Below, in pieces: positions 10,613 to 23,800 of a stretch of DNA of 64,000 bases. Numbering within the stretch: the first letter of the stretch is position 1; each line of letters opens with the position of its first letter. The notes beneath the pieces were generated by a model that was not told the origin of the DNA, made no database searches, and saw only the letters and a program-made list of their open reading frames with translations. Origin of the DNA: Clonostachys chloroleuca (Eukaryota > Ascomycota > Sordariomycetes > Hypocreales > Bionectriaceae); NCBI GenBank assembly GCA_037952775.1, contig JBANAY010000004.1:13516001-13580000 (forward strand), read 5' to 3'. A program made the translations under genes and the position numbers.

Positions 10613-12994
10613 AACGGCGTTGTGGGGAACGAGGCTCCCATAGATTGCTCGTACGAGCTAGTCAATGCGCATCAAGGCTTGACAGTCCGCGTTTGGCTAA
10701 TGAAACGGATCAGAGGCCTTTATCTGGTGTCAAATCCGGCACCTGGTATCTGTTTTGGCTGCTTGCGTCTTCCTCCTCTACAATCCTTGACCTCGGGCCT
10801 TTTTGGTCCCTGGGCTAGCTTATTTCCGTAAGGGTAAGATCCAGAGGGGAATATTATTTTTGGCGGATAGGTAAGCTATGTCGATAGCTCGCTCAGCATG
10901 GGGACCTTTGCCTTCCTAGCGAGGGCCGGCTCGTCTGTCAGACTTTCACAAGGCCAACTCAACCAGCTAGCGGGAGATTTGAGGATGATGAATCGGATCT
11001 GAAAACAGGCGGGACATGGAGCAAGAGTAGGCTGGCTGGATGGACGGGTGCTATTTGTCTGTCGTCTGCCAGATGCGTGGGGAATGAGGAGGCGGAATGT
11101 TTCAAGTTGCCGGGAGCGAGGTCGATCACTGGTTTATGGCGAGGAATGCCAATGTTTGAGAGTGGCGCGCAGACTGGTCGCCGGGTGCAACGTATGACGC
11201 CGAGTGTATCATCGGTGATGCGATGAACAATGAAGAAGCAATACTGCCGTGGAGGAGGAAGAGAGAAAAAGACGGCTGAATGGGAGACGCAGGCAAGGTA
11301 AACATGGAGGCGCCACAACGACTCGTGGTTCGTTGAGCACGCCGCTGCAGTCGAGGGCCTAATGTTGGTGGTGCATGGCAGATATCCATGTTCGTTGCCC
11401 GTTTGTGCATCCAGATTGGCTGACAGCCTCCGTTGACGGGCTGGTCGACAGGCTGCGGGTGGATCTGGTGTGCAGCCTCCAGTGCAGACAATGCTTGGCC
11501 TCTGGACCAGGGCGGAACACTGCATTCAATGTACCCATTCACATTACATGGGAGCAAGCAGACCTGCAACGCGCAAACTCTCCCTGGCAATTGCCAACTT
11601 GGGCACTTTTTGCGTCCATCTGTCTCTGCCAGCGCAGGAAGCTACTCCTCGCGACGTTATCTCCCATCGACTTATTCACGCATGCATCGTGCATACCTGA
11701 CTGACCCCTGCCTTTCCATCTCAGTCCCTGGCCTCGCTAACGGCAGAAGAATCACATGCACCTACCCGAGCACCCAAAGGTCTAAGGTACTGAGGTCTAT
11801 CTGTTTGAGGGGCTCATCAGTGGTCCACTCTGGAACTCATTGTCTCATGCCGCCCCGCCTGTGCTTCTCTGCCCCTCAGCTAATGGATGGATCTGCACTA
11901 CTCGAGTCTGCATAGAATGGACAGGCAATATGTGCTTCGTACATCGTATACATCTGGTTCCATGTGATCCAGATCGAAAAGCAGGCCTAGTGCATTACAT
12001 GGGTGTGTATGCCCTGTGGCGAGAAAAATCCATCCAAAAAAGGGTCGGGCAAGATGCGTGTTACGACAGTACAGGCCCTCTCGAGTCTTATGCTGTGTGT
12101 CGTGGAACCAGTGCTGGTGTCTTGCCCTGTGGTCGAGACCCAGGAGCATCCATGCCTTCAATTCTCTCCTCCAGTGAGGAACAGCTGCCGATCAAATACG
12201 AGGCAGGGCAGACCAAGTATGTCGCTGAGTGAGTCTACGTAGTCGACTGTCATTTGGCCCAGGCCAGTCATCGCCATCCCCACTGCATGCACGATTCGAA
12301 GCGAGGCGCTCAGCCGTCAGCATCGGGTCAGCAGGGTGACAAAAGAAGTGAGACACCAAAGTAATGAGCAACCACACTATCTGCAATGGCCAGAGTAATA
12401 TAGCACAGATTATAAGACTGATGATAGAGTGTGCGTTTCTTATTGCTCATTATCAGCCTTCAACAGATAAAAGATGCTTCCGCAGCCCCAAAGCAAGATA
12501 GAACGAGACCTATGGTGTGTCGATTTCCAATGTTCCCGGTTGTGAGTCTGGATTTTGGAACTCTATCCGACATCGTGAATAGCCACCTTTAACAGCAACA
12601 TCCAGGCTTTGATACTCTGCATCCTGAACCTCAACTTCCGTCTGTTGTAATCTAAACAAGACCGTTACTCTTACCTATTGAGAACCCTTAGCAAGGATAT
12701 CTCTAGCCTGCCAGATAACACAAAGAAGTGCTTGCACCTACCTGTTCAGTGTTGAATGACCTCCAGACGAGGCAAGTGCATTCCGGGACATCAACAACAC
12801 CATCGTAAACCCCTACTCCCAATGCCCAACTTCTAGCACCGTAGATATCATCTCTCCCATCGTTTCGCAAGTCTCTGCATCTTCCAGTCGTTTCCAAGTC
12901 CACGAATCAAACATCCATTATCACATCATACTTCCTCTCCATCTTGATACCATTGCATAGCAGCATCCATCAACTCCAACCACACACATACACC
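10613..12994. other. Intergenic, no gene recognised
   Basis: 2.4 kb between divergent genes, so both promoters and leaders lie here. Overlapping open frames on both strands (for example 10959-11590) lack domains and credible starts. No RNA gene or repeat was recognised. Confidence 0.55.
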
Positions 12995-13642
12995 ATGTAT
13001 AGACAACGCCGCCACCCCTCGAGGCTGGCCCAGTTCATCCTCACCACCCAGCTAGTCGTCTTCGCCATCTCCAACCTCGCCCTCCTGGCCCTCTCCTTCG
13101 TCGCCATGGCAAAAACCAGGCGCCTCCCCGACCCCATGTACCCGGACTGGGCTGTCTACAACTACACGGCCGCCACCGCCGGCGTCGCCTCCCTCGTCCT
13201 CGTCGCCTCCTTCATCACCACCGTGGGCCGCCACCGCCGCGCCTCCGGGCCGGGACCCTTCCTCACGCCCCGCTACGTCCGCCGCTGCACCCTCTTCACA
13301 GCCGTCCTGCACGCCCTCGCCCTGGTCCTCATCTTCCACGAGGCGTACGTCTGGGAGCAGCTCTCCCAGGGCGAGAAGCACGAGATCCCCTGGTCCCTGC
13401 TCACCATCAGGTCGACCGTCCTCAGCGTCCCAGTGGGCGGCTTGGTTTTCAAACTGACCAGTATCATCATGTAAGATGTCTTTCCCCGGGTCGAATCTTA
13501 GGGTAATCCAGGCTAACTCGCAGTTTGAAATTTCAGTCTCACCGGGGCGCTATTTACAGGCCTATCCCTCGCGTTTGAGGAGCCAGATGTGAGAGAATAC
13601 CAGAGTAAGGAGGTGACGACAAGGACTCCAAGCATGCTTTAG
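12995..13642 (+). CDS. Small four-helix membrane protein, function unknown
   Basis: Two exons (12995-13470 and 13537-13642) around a 66-nt intron (GTAAGA...TTTCAG) give 193 residues. Four hydrophobic segments are visible: about 15-36 (ILTTQLVVFAISNLALLALS), 55-73, 95-115 and 135-165, the last crossing the splice junction (SIILTGALFTGLSLAF). Loops are short and basic, and the tail is hydrophilic. The arrangement resembles MARVEL-like or other small fungal tetraspanning proteins, but no signature confirms this. The splice join restores a clean frame to the TAG at 13640, which supports the model. Confidence 0.75.
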
Positions 13643-14047
13643 GTGTTATAAGAACTGGAATTCATAAATTTCTTTTCTGCTCTCGAGGCGTGTGTGCGAG
13701 TACAGTGCTGGGGGAAACTGCCCATCATGGGGGACCAGTTCATCGTTCCCCCTTTCTCACTACCTAAGATTAACAACGGGGAGCTGTCAAAAGTCGTAAC
13801 ATCATAAATAATAGATTCTATTCCAAACCTCAAGAACCGTGATCTCCTCACCGGCCTGTAAAACGCCTTTACGTAAAATCATCACCCAGGGAATTAAAAC
13901 GAGAGAAGAACGAGGGAAAGGGGAAAACCTCCAAGCAGTTTGAAATCACAAACACCAACGCCGGATATTGTGGATTTCAAACGTTCTCCCCAACATCCTC
14001 TGCGTTCTGACATATAAGCAACATCATTTTCAAGTCCACGCTTTGCC
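13643..14047. other. Intergenic between convergent genes
   Basis: 3' UTR sequence of the flanking genes. No feature was seen. Confidence 0.6.
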
Positions 14048-15793
14048 CTAGAGGAAATCAACGGTGGGGAAATACCGGCCTCCCGCATAGCCCCGGGCCA
14101 TGACAGTCTGGATGTCGATATTGCTGGAGGGGTCGTGGTGAGAGTTCCACATCTTGAGGAGGATGAAGCGGCCCGAGACTGGCGGGTTGAAGGTGAGCGA
14201 GCACGTGCTACTGCGCTTGTCGATGTAGAAGCGAGCATGGGGTGCGAGGAGCTCGCCGCCGACTGCTCGGACTGCCTCCTGGGTGGCATTGTTGTGCGCC
14301 TCGAGGGCCTCTGCGAAGGACATGGCCATGGTATCCGAGGGCTGACTCCGGCTCTGGGTCTGGCTTTGTGTTTCCCTTGTAAGTTGATATAGGATTTGAT
14401 TTGAGCTTGGGGTTTCCCTCAGGGTTTCACGGCGCTCACGGCGCTCACGCTGCTCGCGAGCGAGTCTGAGGAGGTGGGAGGGATTTCCTTGATGTTCGGA
14501 CGCGAGGAAGTCGTCAAAGTCCAAGACGGAGGGGCTGTAGTTGTAGGTGGCAATATTGTTGCTGGCGGCGTTGTTTTCTTCATCGGAGTCACGGGACTCG
14601 AAGGGGAGGGAGCCAATTCGATTCGGGGCTCTGCGGGTGATGTGGCGTCCGTGTTCATCTAGGTCGTCGTCGTTGCACAGTGTCGTTACACCAAACTCGG
14701 GGATGTTGGTGGAAAATTCCGGGGGCATCTGGGCCATGCGGTAGCCTTCATCTTCACTTCCGTTTGCCTGAGACCGCCTAAATCTTCCCGTGGTCGTCCC
14801 ATCACGGCTGTAACGAATGGACCTGATAGGGGGGTCTTCTCGCTCTGGAGTTGTCGCCAGAGGGTCTCGTTGGGGGAGGGGCGAGTATTGGATCTGATAT
14901 TGGGCGGTGCGGGTAAGAACTTCGTCCTGGCGCATAGCTACGAAGACCATGCCCTCGCGTATCCTGGGTGCCAAGGGTCAGTCGCAGCAGTGATGGGGAG
15001 TCTGGAGCAAGACTTACGGATGCGAATAATTTACTGAAGTAGGACCCTTAATGACGAGCTCATGTAGAGTGAAGGGTGCCCCGCCCTCGTGACGGAGCAC
15101 GACATTGCACCTGTTCCCCTTGGTGCAGTATACAGTCTCATCATTCCTTAAAATATTCTCTGCCACATAAGAAGACGGGTTGGATGATGCGTACGAGCCT
15201 CCATCGCAGCTCAAGATCTCCATACGCAGCGCCCCAGGTTCAACTGACCCGTATTTGCCATAGCGGATGCGCGAGATGGTGGGAGCAAGTCGATCGGCAT
15301 CAATCTTCCGTCGCTTGTTCCGGCGGTTATCATCTGGCGGGTCAAAAGATCTCGGTAACGGCGAGGCGTTGCCTGGTGGCAAGGTATGGCTCATGGTGTT
15401 GGTCAGGTCAAAGAGGTCCCTCAGCTGCAGATTCGTCAAGTCGGAAGCTTGTTCTAACTCGTCAAACGTAGCCCACAGAGAGTCAATGTGGGCACTATTC
15501 GTGTGTAGGTTTTGCTCGTGGTTGCCAGACTGATCGGGGGCTCTCTGGAAACCGCTGTATTCGTCAATGTTGCGGATGCGCTCAGCTCTCCGAGCGGCAT
15601 TCGCCGAGCTTCTCGGCTGTGGTGTTGGGAGAGGTGAGGTGGTGAGGGTGTCCCCCTGATGAGTAAAGGAATGCACCCCAGGGAGTGGAACGGGATTCAG
15701 GTGGCTTCTGTGTCTGTCGGAGGGTCTGTCCAGAGGAGATTCACGTTGACGTGGACGCGGGCGGCGAGAGTAAGAGCCAGATCTTGACGACAT
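14048..15793 (-). CDS. Unnamed ascomycete protein with possible discoidin/APC10-like fold
   Basis: Two exons (15793-15018 and 14963-14048) with a 54-nt intron (GTAAGT...CCCAG) give 563 residues. The N-terminus (1-60) is Arg/Ser-rich. Residues about 195-300 hold the best conserved-looking block (RMEILSCDGG, VYCTKGNRCNVVLRH, FTLHELVIKGP, REGMVFVAM), which crosses the splice junction. A variable Arg/Glu/Gln-rich middle follows, and the last 80 residues read like the closing strands of a beta-sandwich (CSLTFNPPVSGRFILLKMW, NIDIQTVMARGYAGGRYFP). The spaced N- and C-terminal blocks could form a split galactose-binding (F5/8C) type domain; this is inference from pattern only. No gene name is offered. 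Confidence 0.8.
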
Positions 15794-17951
15794 GGTTCAA
15801 GAACCCGGCAACCACCCCATGTGTCGGCAGAGGGGACAAGCCTGGCAGACGGACTCGATGCCAGCAACGACTCGAAAATGAAAGAAGAAAAGAAGGTAGG
15901 AGGGGAGAGTTGTGCAATGCGGTTAGAGTGGTGCAAGGCCGGGCGGCGGCCGGGTATCGCTGGTGGTAGGAAGTAAAGATGGATCAATGGTGGCGGCGCC
16001 TTACTGGCAGGCAGGGAGGCAGATGGTAATAGGCGGGTGCTGTGCCGCCAGGGTCCGGTGGATGCGGCAACGACTCACAGCACGTGCGGGCTCAGGCTGG
16101 GGACGCTCCAAGGCACCAGTCGTGGGAGGGCTTCGTGTCGCTTCTGTGTCTTCGCCTGGGACTCTGGGAGTGCGGGAGGAGGCGAGTGGGAAAGGAAGAA
16201 TGCAAGAAGCAAGAAAACAAGGTGACCTGCATGGGTGGAGTGGGCAAATCGCACATGGGTTGATGACGGGATTGTGTCGCCAGGCGGTGGAAGAGTTTAA
16301 GCCATCCTTCTCGAGGTACTCCCCTTCTTTGGGGTACCGAGCTTGAGGCGGTCTTACACTATTACCTTACCTTACTCGATGCTAGTCCTGCTAGGAAAAT
16401 GCTGCTGCACCTGTTCTGACCTGCTTCCTCACAAGGTGTGGATATTCCACTATAGGTCTCATCGTTATCGGGCTCTCCATTACTCCCTGGACACATGTGG
16501 CTGGCCGAGGGTGAGGTATCACATCACCCCTCCCAAATGATATCAGCCGCCCTGAAGTGCCTTTTCAACGCATTAAGTACCGTACGAGGTACTAGCCAAA
16601 CCTTGTCAACTGATAATGCCCTGTGTCCCAAACATCAAATCTCGTACTGCAAGCTACTCATTTCATTTCGACGGCTTTTAAATATGGCTAATGGCGGGCT
16701 GTCGTGGGTGCATTCCAGACACTGACCAAGGCTGGAGCCGAGGATGTGCAGGACAGTACAAGTTGTTTCAGAGCTTGGGCGGTGATGCATTTTCTCATGC
16801 TCCTGCCCGTCAGTCGTGGGGGCGAATCGGAATCGGGCCACAACGAGGTATATACGCACGGTGCTAGAGGCGGTAAGTTACGTAGAGCGAGCTGGAATTC
16901 ATTTATGAAGGGAGCTATAGGTGACACTATGTAGAATGCTAGTGAAGATGATTAGTAGCCTATCCTCCATATACCGGGGTATCATGTGCTCATGCCTCTA
17001 GCTGATTGGCATATGGACGCATAGAAAACATGGATCGAGGGGGAATGGCATGGCTTCGTAGTTGGTGCAGTACACATGATAACAGGAAAGAAATGCGCAA
17101 ACCCGATAGCAAGCATGGCTCCCCAGAGTGGTGGAGTGGCAAAGGAGTAGCATTGCACTCACCGACGAGGTACAATCTCCAGGCACGAGGAATTGTCGCC
17201 CTGGACATGGACGCTGAGTGGCGACGGAGAGAAAGGCAGAGGCATGAGGGGATCGACGCACTGATCTGGAGGGCCACACCTGTACAGTACCACAAGCCAC
17301 GGCAAGAGCTGCCTGACAGCTTGCCAGGCTTGTACTTTGAGGTGGGCAGGAGCACCTGCAGCCTCGATTCCTGCACAGCTTCGTGGATCCGACCCTGTCT
17401 GCCCCAATCAGGCTAGCGCGTTCTCTTAGGCGCCTCACGCCAGTCTCGCCCCCGAAACTGATCACGAACACGGCCAACAGACAATACACAGAGGCAAACA
17501 ACACGCTGATAGAAACCAGCTTTTTATTTTCTTTCTCTCGCTTGCGTGCCTGCGTAGTCTCTTAAGCCCGTTTCCACCGGTGCATAGAATTCTTCCACCC
17601 AATATCTACCACCCCAAGCATATCCAGTTGAGACTATCCAAATTAAGAGCCGGACAGTGCTCTGGCCGACCTGACGGATCCGAAAAAAAAGTGCTTGTGC
17701 TTAGTCGACTAGGTGGTTGGATCTCTCAGCTGGGCTGAACATCCGCTGGCCGGTTTCTCGTGCTCGGAGTGTCTTTTTGGTTTGTTTTGTTTTTTTCACG
17801 ACAGCCTACAACATCTCATCTCTTCCTCACCACGCGTCTGGATCATCTTTGCATCCTTCTCCGAGGACAAGGCTCCAGCTTGCCATCGGCTCCACTCTCC
17901 TCGCGCATCATCACCTCCATCCAACATTCCTCAAGAGTTGCATCTATCACC
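15794..17951. other. Intergenic, divergent promoters
   Basis: 2.2 kb between the divergent 14.0-15.8 kb gene and aos1. It contains an imperfect GGTAC hairpin near 16311-16340 and a pyrimidine-rich leader just before the aos1 start. Open frames here are short and unconvincing. Confidence 0.55.
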
Positions 17952-19754
17952 ATGGACCAACCACCAGCGCCAGCACCGCAGTCGGCCGAGGCACCAGTTG
18001 AGCAGCAGCAGAACCCTCAGAACTCCGGTTCTGCACCCCAGATCGCCCCCAATGGCCTTGGCCCCATGGACCTACCCCAGATTCCCAACCCGAACCTGAT
18101 GGATCCCGAGGCTATGGCTGCCATCTTACCTACACAGCCTTTCATCCCAGACCCTTCGATCATGGCCATCCAAATGCCTGATCCCCAGATGATGGCAATG
18201 CCTCTCATGATGGCAAACGGCAACACCCCTACCGTCCCAGCTCAGCCCAAGGAAATCAGCGCAGGTACCTAGTCTTCTTACCGACATTATTTTTTATCCG
18301 CGATGGGGGTTGCTAATTACTGAATTATAGACGATATTGCACTCTATGATCGCCAAATCCGCCTCTGGGGCGTGGCCGCTCAAGCAAAGATCCAGAGTGC
18401 CAACGTGCTTCTCATCACCATGAGAGCGCTAGCCAACGAGATTGCCAAAAATCTCGTCCTTGCTGGCATAGGCTCCCTCACCATTCTAGACGACACAGTC
18501 GTCACCGAGGCAGACCTTGGTGCACAATTCTTCCTATCTAGTGTTGAGAGCCCCGTTGGTCAAAACCGGGCCGCCGCCGCTCACCCTGCTATCCAAAAAC
18601 TCAATTCTCGCGTTCAGGTTCACATTGATGCAGACGGCGTCAAGTCGAAGGGTCCCAGCTATTTCGCAGGCTTTGATGTCGTCATCGCCACCGACCTCGA
18701 TTCGGACTCCTTCAACCTCATTAACACTGCCACACGCCTCAACGGCAGAAAGTTCTACGGAGCCAGTACGCACGGCATGTATGGGTTTCTTTTTAGCGAT
18801 CTTATTGAGCACGACTATGTCATTGAGCGCGAGGTGGGAAATATTGCTACTCAGCCGAAGCAGGAAACGCGAACACGCTCTATTATTGATGTGAAAACAC
18901 GGAAAGAAGGCACAAAGAACATGGAGTCTGTCACCAAGCGTGAACTCTTCTCCACTTGGTTCCTAGCCAGTGATATGGCCGGACTACCAGAAGAATACAC
19001 CAAGTCCAAACGTCGTCTGAAGAGCGTTACCCCGGCCTTATCCTGCTTGCGTGCCCTATGGGAATTTATGCAAGCCAAGGGTGGCCAAGTACCCAGTAAT
19101 CGCGAGGATCTTAAGATGTTCACTCAGATTGCCACCCAGAAACACAAAGCTCTAGGCCTGCCCAGCGAGACTCTCAGCTCTGAGTTTCTCCGTAGCTTCC
19201 TCCAGAACCTTGGCAGCGAGATTGCACCAGTATCGGCAATTCTCGGTGGCCAACTCGCTCAGGACGTCATCAATGTTCTTGGCCAGAAGGAGCAGCCTAT
19301 TCAGAACATGATTATCCTCGATGGAAATACCATGGAGTCACTGATGTACCCGCTGCATCCTGAGGGCGCGCTTGGAACCCTCCAACTTTCCCTCGCGTCC
19401 AATGAACCTCTAATCCCCAATGGCGGTACCGGCGGCGACGTCATCATGGGAGTAGGGATGGACGGTATGCCGTTCGATCCCACCGCCATGGCCGCTATGC
19501 CAATCCCCGATGGCTTCCCAATGGGAGGAGCAATGATTCCACCAGGCATCTCTATGCCAATCATCCCTGGCCAGATTGTCCCTGTGCTAGGTCAGCAGCC
19601 GACAAATGGCACGGGTGAACAGCTACCAACCGCCGACGCATCAATCGCGGCAGGCCACCCTGCAGGAACTGCCCCTCCATCCCAACCTTCCACCGCGCTC
19701 AATGCAAATTCCACCCAGGGCGAGAGCGAACCACCCAAGGAATCATCTACTTAA
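17952..19754 (+). CDS. aos1: SUMO-activating enzyme subunit Aos1/SAE1
   Basis: Non-catalytic half of the heterodimeric SUMO E1 (partner Uba2), acting in the nucleus. Exons are 17952-18264 and 18331-19754; the intron has a consensus branch site (TGCTAATTAC) and ends TATAG. The protein is about 578 residues. The E1/ThiF fold starts near residue 106 (ALYDRQIRLWG) with the adenylation-fold strands around LVLAGIGSLTILDD, and runs to about residue 460. No thioester cysteine domain of the Uba2 type is present, as expected. Yeast and human proteins are about 350 residues, so this one carries roughly 100-residue extensions at both ends. Both extensions are low-complexity and rich in Met and Pro. Confidence 0.92.
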
Positions 19755-20894
19755 AATAGACGAGTTTCTTCGTTGCATTCCGCATCTCCTTCGATCTACT
19801 CTGCGCTCTAGAAAAGCTGCAGACCAAAAACACTAAGATACCACGATAGATAGGAAAACCAAGTTCAGCATAGCTTGTCCGTGTGGCTCTCCCACACATA
19901 TTGAAAAAGAGAATACAGGGCTGGAGGAAAGAATTGGAAAGGGGTGTTGGGCGGTAGGGTTGGAATAGAAAATCCAGGGAATGGTTTATCTGGATTATTA
20001 TTTTTTTGCTTTGCCTTCGGTCATCTGCTTGGTACGATTTTCAAGTGCAAGAATTTCTTGCTTGCTTTCGCAAAAACTTAGCATGTGTACATATATTCTC
20101 TGTTCTGATGCAAATGAAACAAATAAAAAGACCCATTTATCAACAGCATCGATACCTACCAGTAGAGACTATTGATTTTTCTCACGATCACACAAGCAGG
20201 CAAATTTTGGACATTTTGTATGCAAAGTTATTGGATTGACGTGTTAAGCACTAGCCGCCATTCAATAAATATAAAGGATTACCATCAACTCTCGTAGCTC
20301 AAGTCTCATTCTCCCCTCCCCCAAGGTCTGTTACATTAAGACCAACTTCATTCACCTCAGCTCACGTTCTATCCGGCGTATTCGATGTGCAAATCTTGGC
20401 CGGCTTGAACACCCTCAACCCACACGTCATCTGTGGGAGTCCAAAAGAGAGAAAAAATTGAAGAAAGCCCCTGCAGCTAAGAGGAAGCCGTATTTTCCAT
20501 TTCCACGCAATGCCGAATCCAGCCAACTCGGTAAATCACACGAGACGCAAAAGGAGTAGGTTGTAAACAAACAAATAAGCAGGGCAGGAGTGTATGTCCT
20601 CCCTAACTTCTTATAAAAGCAGAAGGCCGAATAATGAGCCTGAAAACGCCTTTGAACTTTTTTTCCTCTCGTGTTCAAGACCATGAACTAACACAGTGTC
20701 GAAGAAGAGTAAAGGCTGGAAATACATAGCAAGTCATATCACTTGCGTAGTTGATATCAGTACGGTGCAACCGTACCAGCGGGATATTTGTGATTAAGCA
20801 GAAATCCGAAATGAAAGATAGGATGAAATGAACAAATATGCGTGCAAGGTCCAAGGTGGCAAGTAATAGAAAGCAGTCGCACGACATCGAGACT
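19755..20894. other. Intergenic between convergent genes
   Basis: 3' UTRs and AT-leaning spacer between aos1 (+) and the large minus-strand gene. No further coding signal was seen. Confidence 0.6.
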
Positions 20895-23800
20895 TCATGA
20901 GATGCTGTTAATGCCGCCAGGGCCATCATCATCTCCATTAAGTCTATCTGTCGAAGTTTCGACCTTTTGACGCTTTCTTGGGCGCAGCCGCCTCTTCAAA
21001 GAATCTGCTTCGGTAGTAACAGCCTCCGAGGCCCTCTTGTCACCAGTTCTAGGACTAGCTTCTTTGCCAGCCGCCTCATCCGCCTTGGTTTCTTCTTGAG
21101 TGAGTATCTCGCCCTCCAATTCAAGTTTAAAGGTTGTCCTTGATGGCTTTGGGGGTTCGTACAGTGAAGGAAGTGTATTTGCGACAGCAGGTTTGACCCC
21201 ACGGGGAATTTTACTCGACTTAGATGACTTCTTTGACACGCGGGAATTTGAGCCCAAAGGAGCTTCCTTCTTCTATCGGGAGTCCTCTCTGTCATTCTGA
21301 ATATCCATCGTCTCACGTCTGTCCGAGCGCGGCCGTCGGCGATGTTGGTTGACGTTCCAGCCCCGGATCTGCGTGGGACCGGAGTTAGGGAGGGCAGCAG
21401 CATCGCCCGAACTATTCTTGTGATCATATGGTATTGTTTTGAGTTCCGGTTTGTTAGACCAAGACCTATGGGCCGGCATGGGAGCAGGCTGGAGTTTACG
21501 ATACTTCGAGTTGAGGTCGGCTGCCGAGCCCGAGATCGAGCCATTAGATCGATGACGGAATGCGCCACCCAGCCCCATGCGCCCGTCGTCTGGAGAACCG
21601 TGGGAGAGAGGCGGGCCTCCAAGTTGCATCGGAGAAAACGTCGGCGATGTTGGGGGCCCATACGAAGGTGGCGGAGGAGGCGAGTTGAGATAGCCAGGAC
21701 CTGGTGGTGGCTGTGGGTTCGGCATCAGTCTATCACTAGGATGCGACTGGAAACTGGGGAGAGGCTGAGCCTCAGGGGCCGGATAGCCATGATGGTATTG
21801 CCTTGAAGGTCCAGAAGAATAAAAATTGCCGAAAGAATTCGAGGGAGGGTTCGGGCGCAAACCAGGGTCTACCATCGACTCTTCCTGGAGAGACTGATTT
21901 CGAGCTCGTGGAGGCCGCAATGGGGGCAGAGGCTCTGCAGTTGCATGGCTCGAGAATGGAACACGGGAGTGGCCCGTCGAAGGGTGAGGGGGTGGAAGGT
22001 AATGCTGTGAGGGCGGAGGGGGTTGAGCAACAGCAGGAGGTGTCTGGGGCGGAGGACCAGCAGGAGGCTGCTGCGACCAGTATGTCCGACCATATGCTGA
22101 GTTTTCGGTGCCGTATCCACTCAAACGTCTCTCCATCCTTGGATCATACGATCGCTGGATGGGGGGGCTGTCCCTATATTCGGGAACGGGGTATCCAGGG
22201 TGAGAAGAACTGTAGCCGCCATGGTCCTGGGACGGAGGAGGGTAGCGGTGACTGGACGGATACTCTGGTACCATTGGTGGTGGGACCTGCTGTGATGTAG
22301 CGACATGATCTTGGATGGGTGGGTATAACGGGCTCTCATTAGGAGGCTGCTGGATAGGCAAGTAAGGTCGATGGTCGCTGAGTGAATCATTTTGTCGAAG
22401 GATAGAAGGCGGTGCAGGCTGTTCTGGTTGTGAATAAGGCTGGCTGGGGCGGTCCATGTTTTCGGCCGTCATCATTCTAGGTTCCCGAAGTGACGGAATT
22501 GGTGTTCCAGGAACATAGCTGTTCTCTCTCTCACTAGAGATGGGGGGCTGCATCTCAACCGGAGGAAGGTAGCTCTGCGTAGGAGCAGAACTGCTTGGTC
22601 CCATGATATCATGCTCCACCGAAACAATTGCATTGCGAGAGTTGGAGCAGAGGTCAGCCAGCAAGTTAAGCTTGGCTTGCTCAGGCTTAGGTGTAGTCGC
22701 AACGGGAGCAGGCTCCGACTCAGCAACAAACAAATCACGTACTGCGTCATACTTAGCAGGCTTGGGAGGTGCTGGTGTGGCTCGTGCTGCGGCCTCTGCG
22801 GCCTCTGCTGCCTCTGCGGCCTCTGCTGCCTCCGCTGCCTCTTCTGCCTCTATAAAGGCAGCAGCGTTGGTCAATGAGGACAAGTCTGGGCGTTCGGCTT
22901 CTGGCTGCTCTGAAGCCTGTTCCTCGTATTCGACTTGGTCGTCTTCCTGCATCGGGGTGTCCTCTGATGAGCTGAGTCTAATTTCGAGCTCTTTCTCGGC
23001 CGTCCCCAGCGACTTTGTACGTAGCTCCTCATCTGTGGGTATATACTCGCTGATAGACACTTCTTCCGTATCAATTTGGTCGATCTTACAGAACCTCCTG
23101 ACGGAAGCGTTGATCTTTTGTCGCCAAGGAGCATCAATGGAGCGATGGTAGTTAACCGTCTTTTGGAAAGACCGAGATGCATGCGAGATACGACCAGAGG
23201 GGTTGGCAATGAAAACGATTGGCTTTCCGGGCATGTTATACGGCTTTGTACCCGGATTCTCGTTGCAGCTGTCAGGAAGGAAGATGCCGTATTTTGGATG
23301 TACCCGATGTCGCTTCACGAGCTCTGCATCAAAATCCTTAGGAGTGAGGGAAGAGTAGTCGAAAGCGTTACACCAGTGATCAATGTGAAACCCATTACTG
23401 TTCGGAGTGTCCAGATACTTTCCACGCTTGGCGCGTGTATGACCTTTGGATGAATCATTGGAGCTGTCACGAAACCCAATGTCAAGATCATCAAATATGA
23501 CGCTTTGAGGGGCGATGATGCGGCTGTTGAGGATCTTGTCTCGCACAGAGGGTCGCTGGTTGTATACGCGAACACCATACTCATCTGGCTCGGCTACATG
23601 CTTCGGCAGCGGTGGGCTCTTCTCTCGAGCGCCAAGCCTGCCTTGCTGTCTAGCCTGCATAGCAGAGAAGAAGCCCGATGGTTCAGGAGTGCCTGAAGCA
23701 GACTCTTCTTCGCCAGGTGTCCCTTCGGGAGCCTTCTCGACCTCAGCAGCAGAAGCGAGGAGGCCCTTGGCGGGAGCAATGGGGATGTTTGTGAGAAGCT

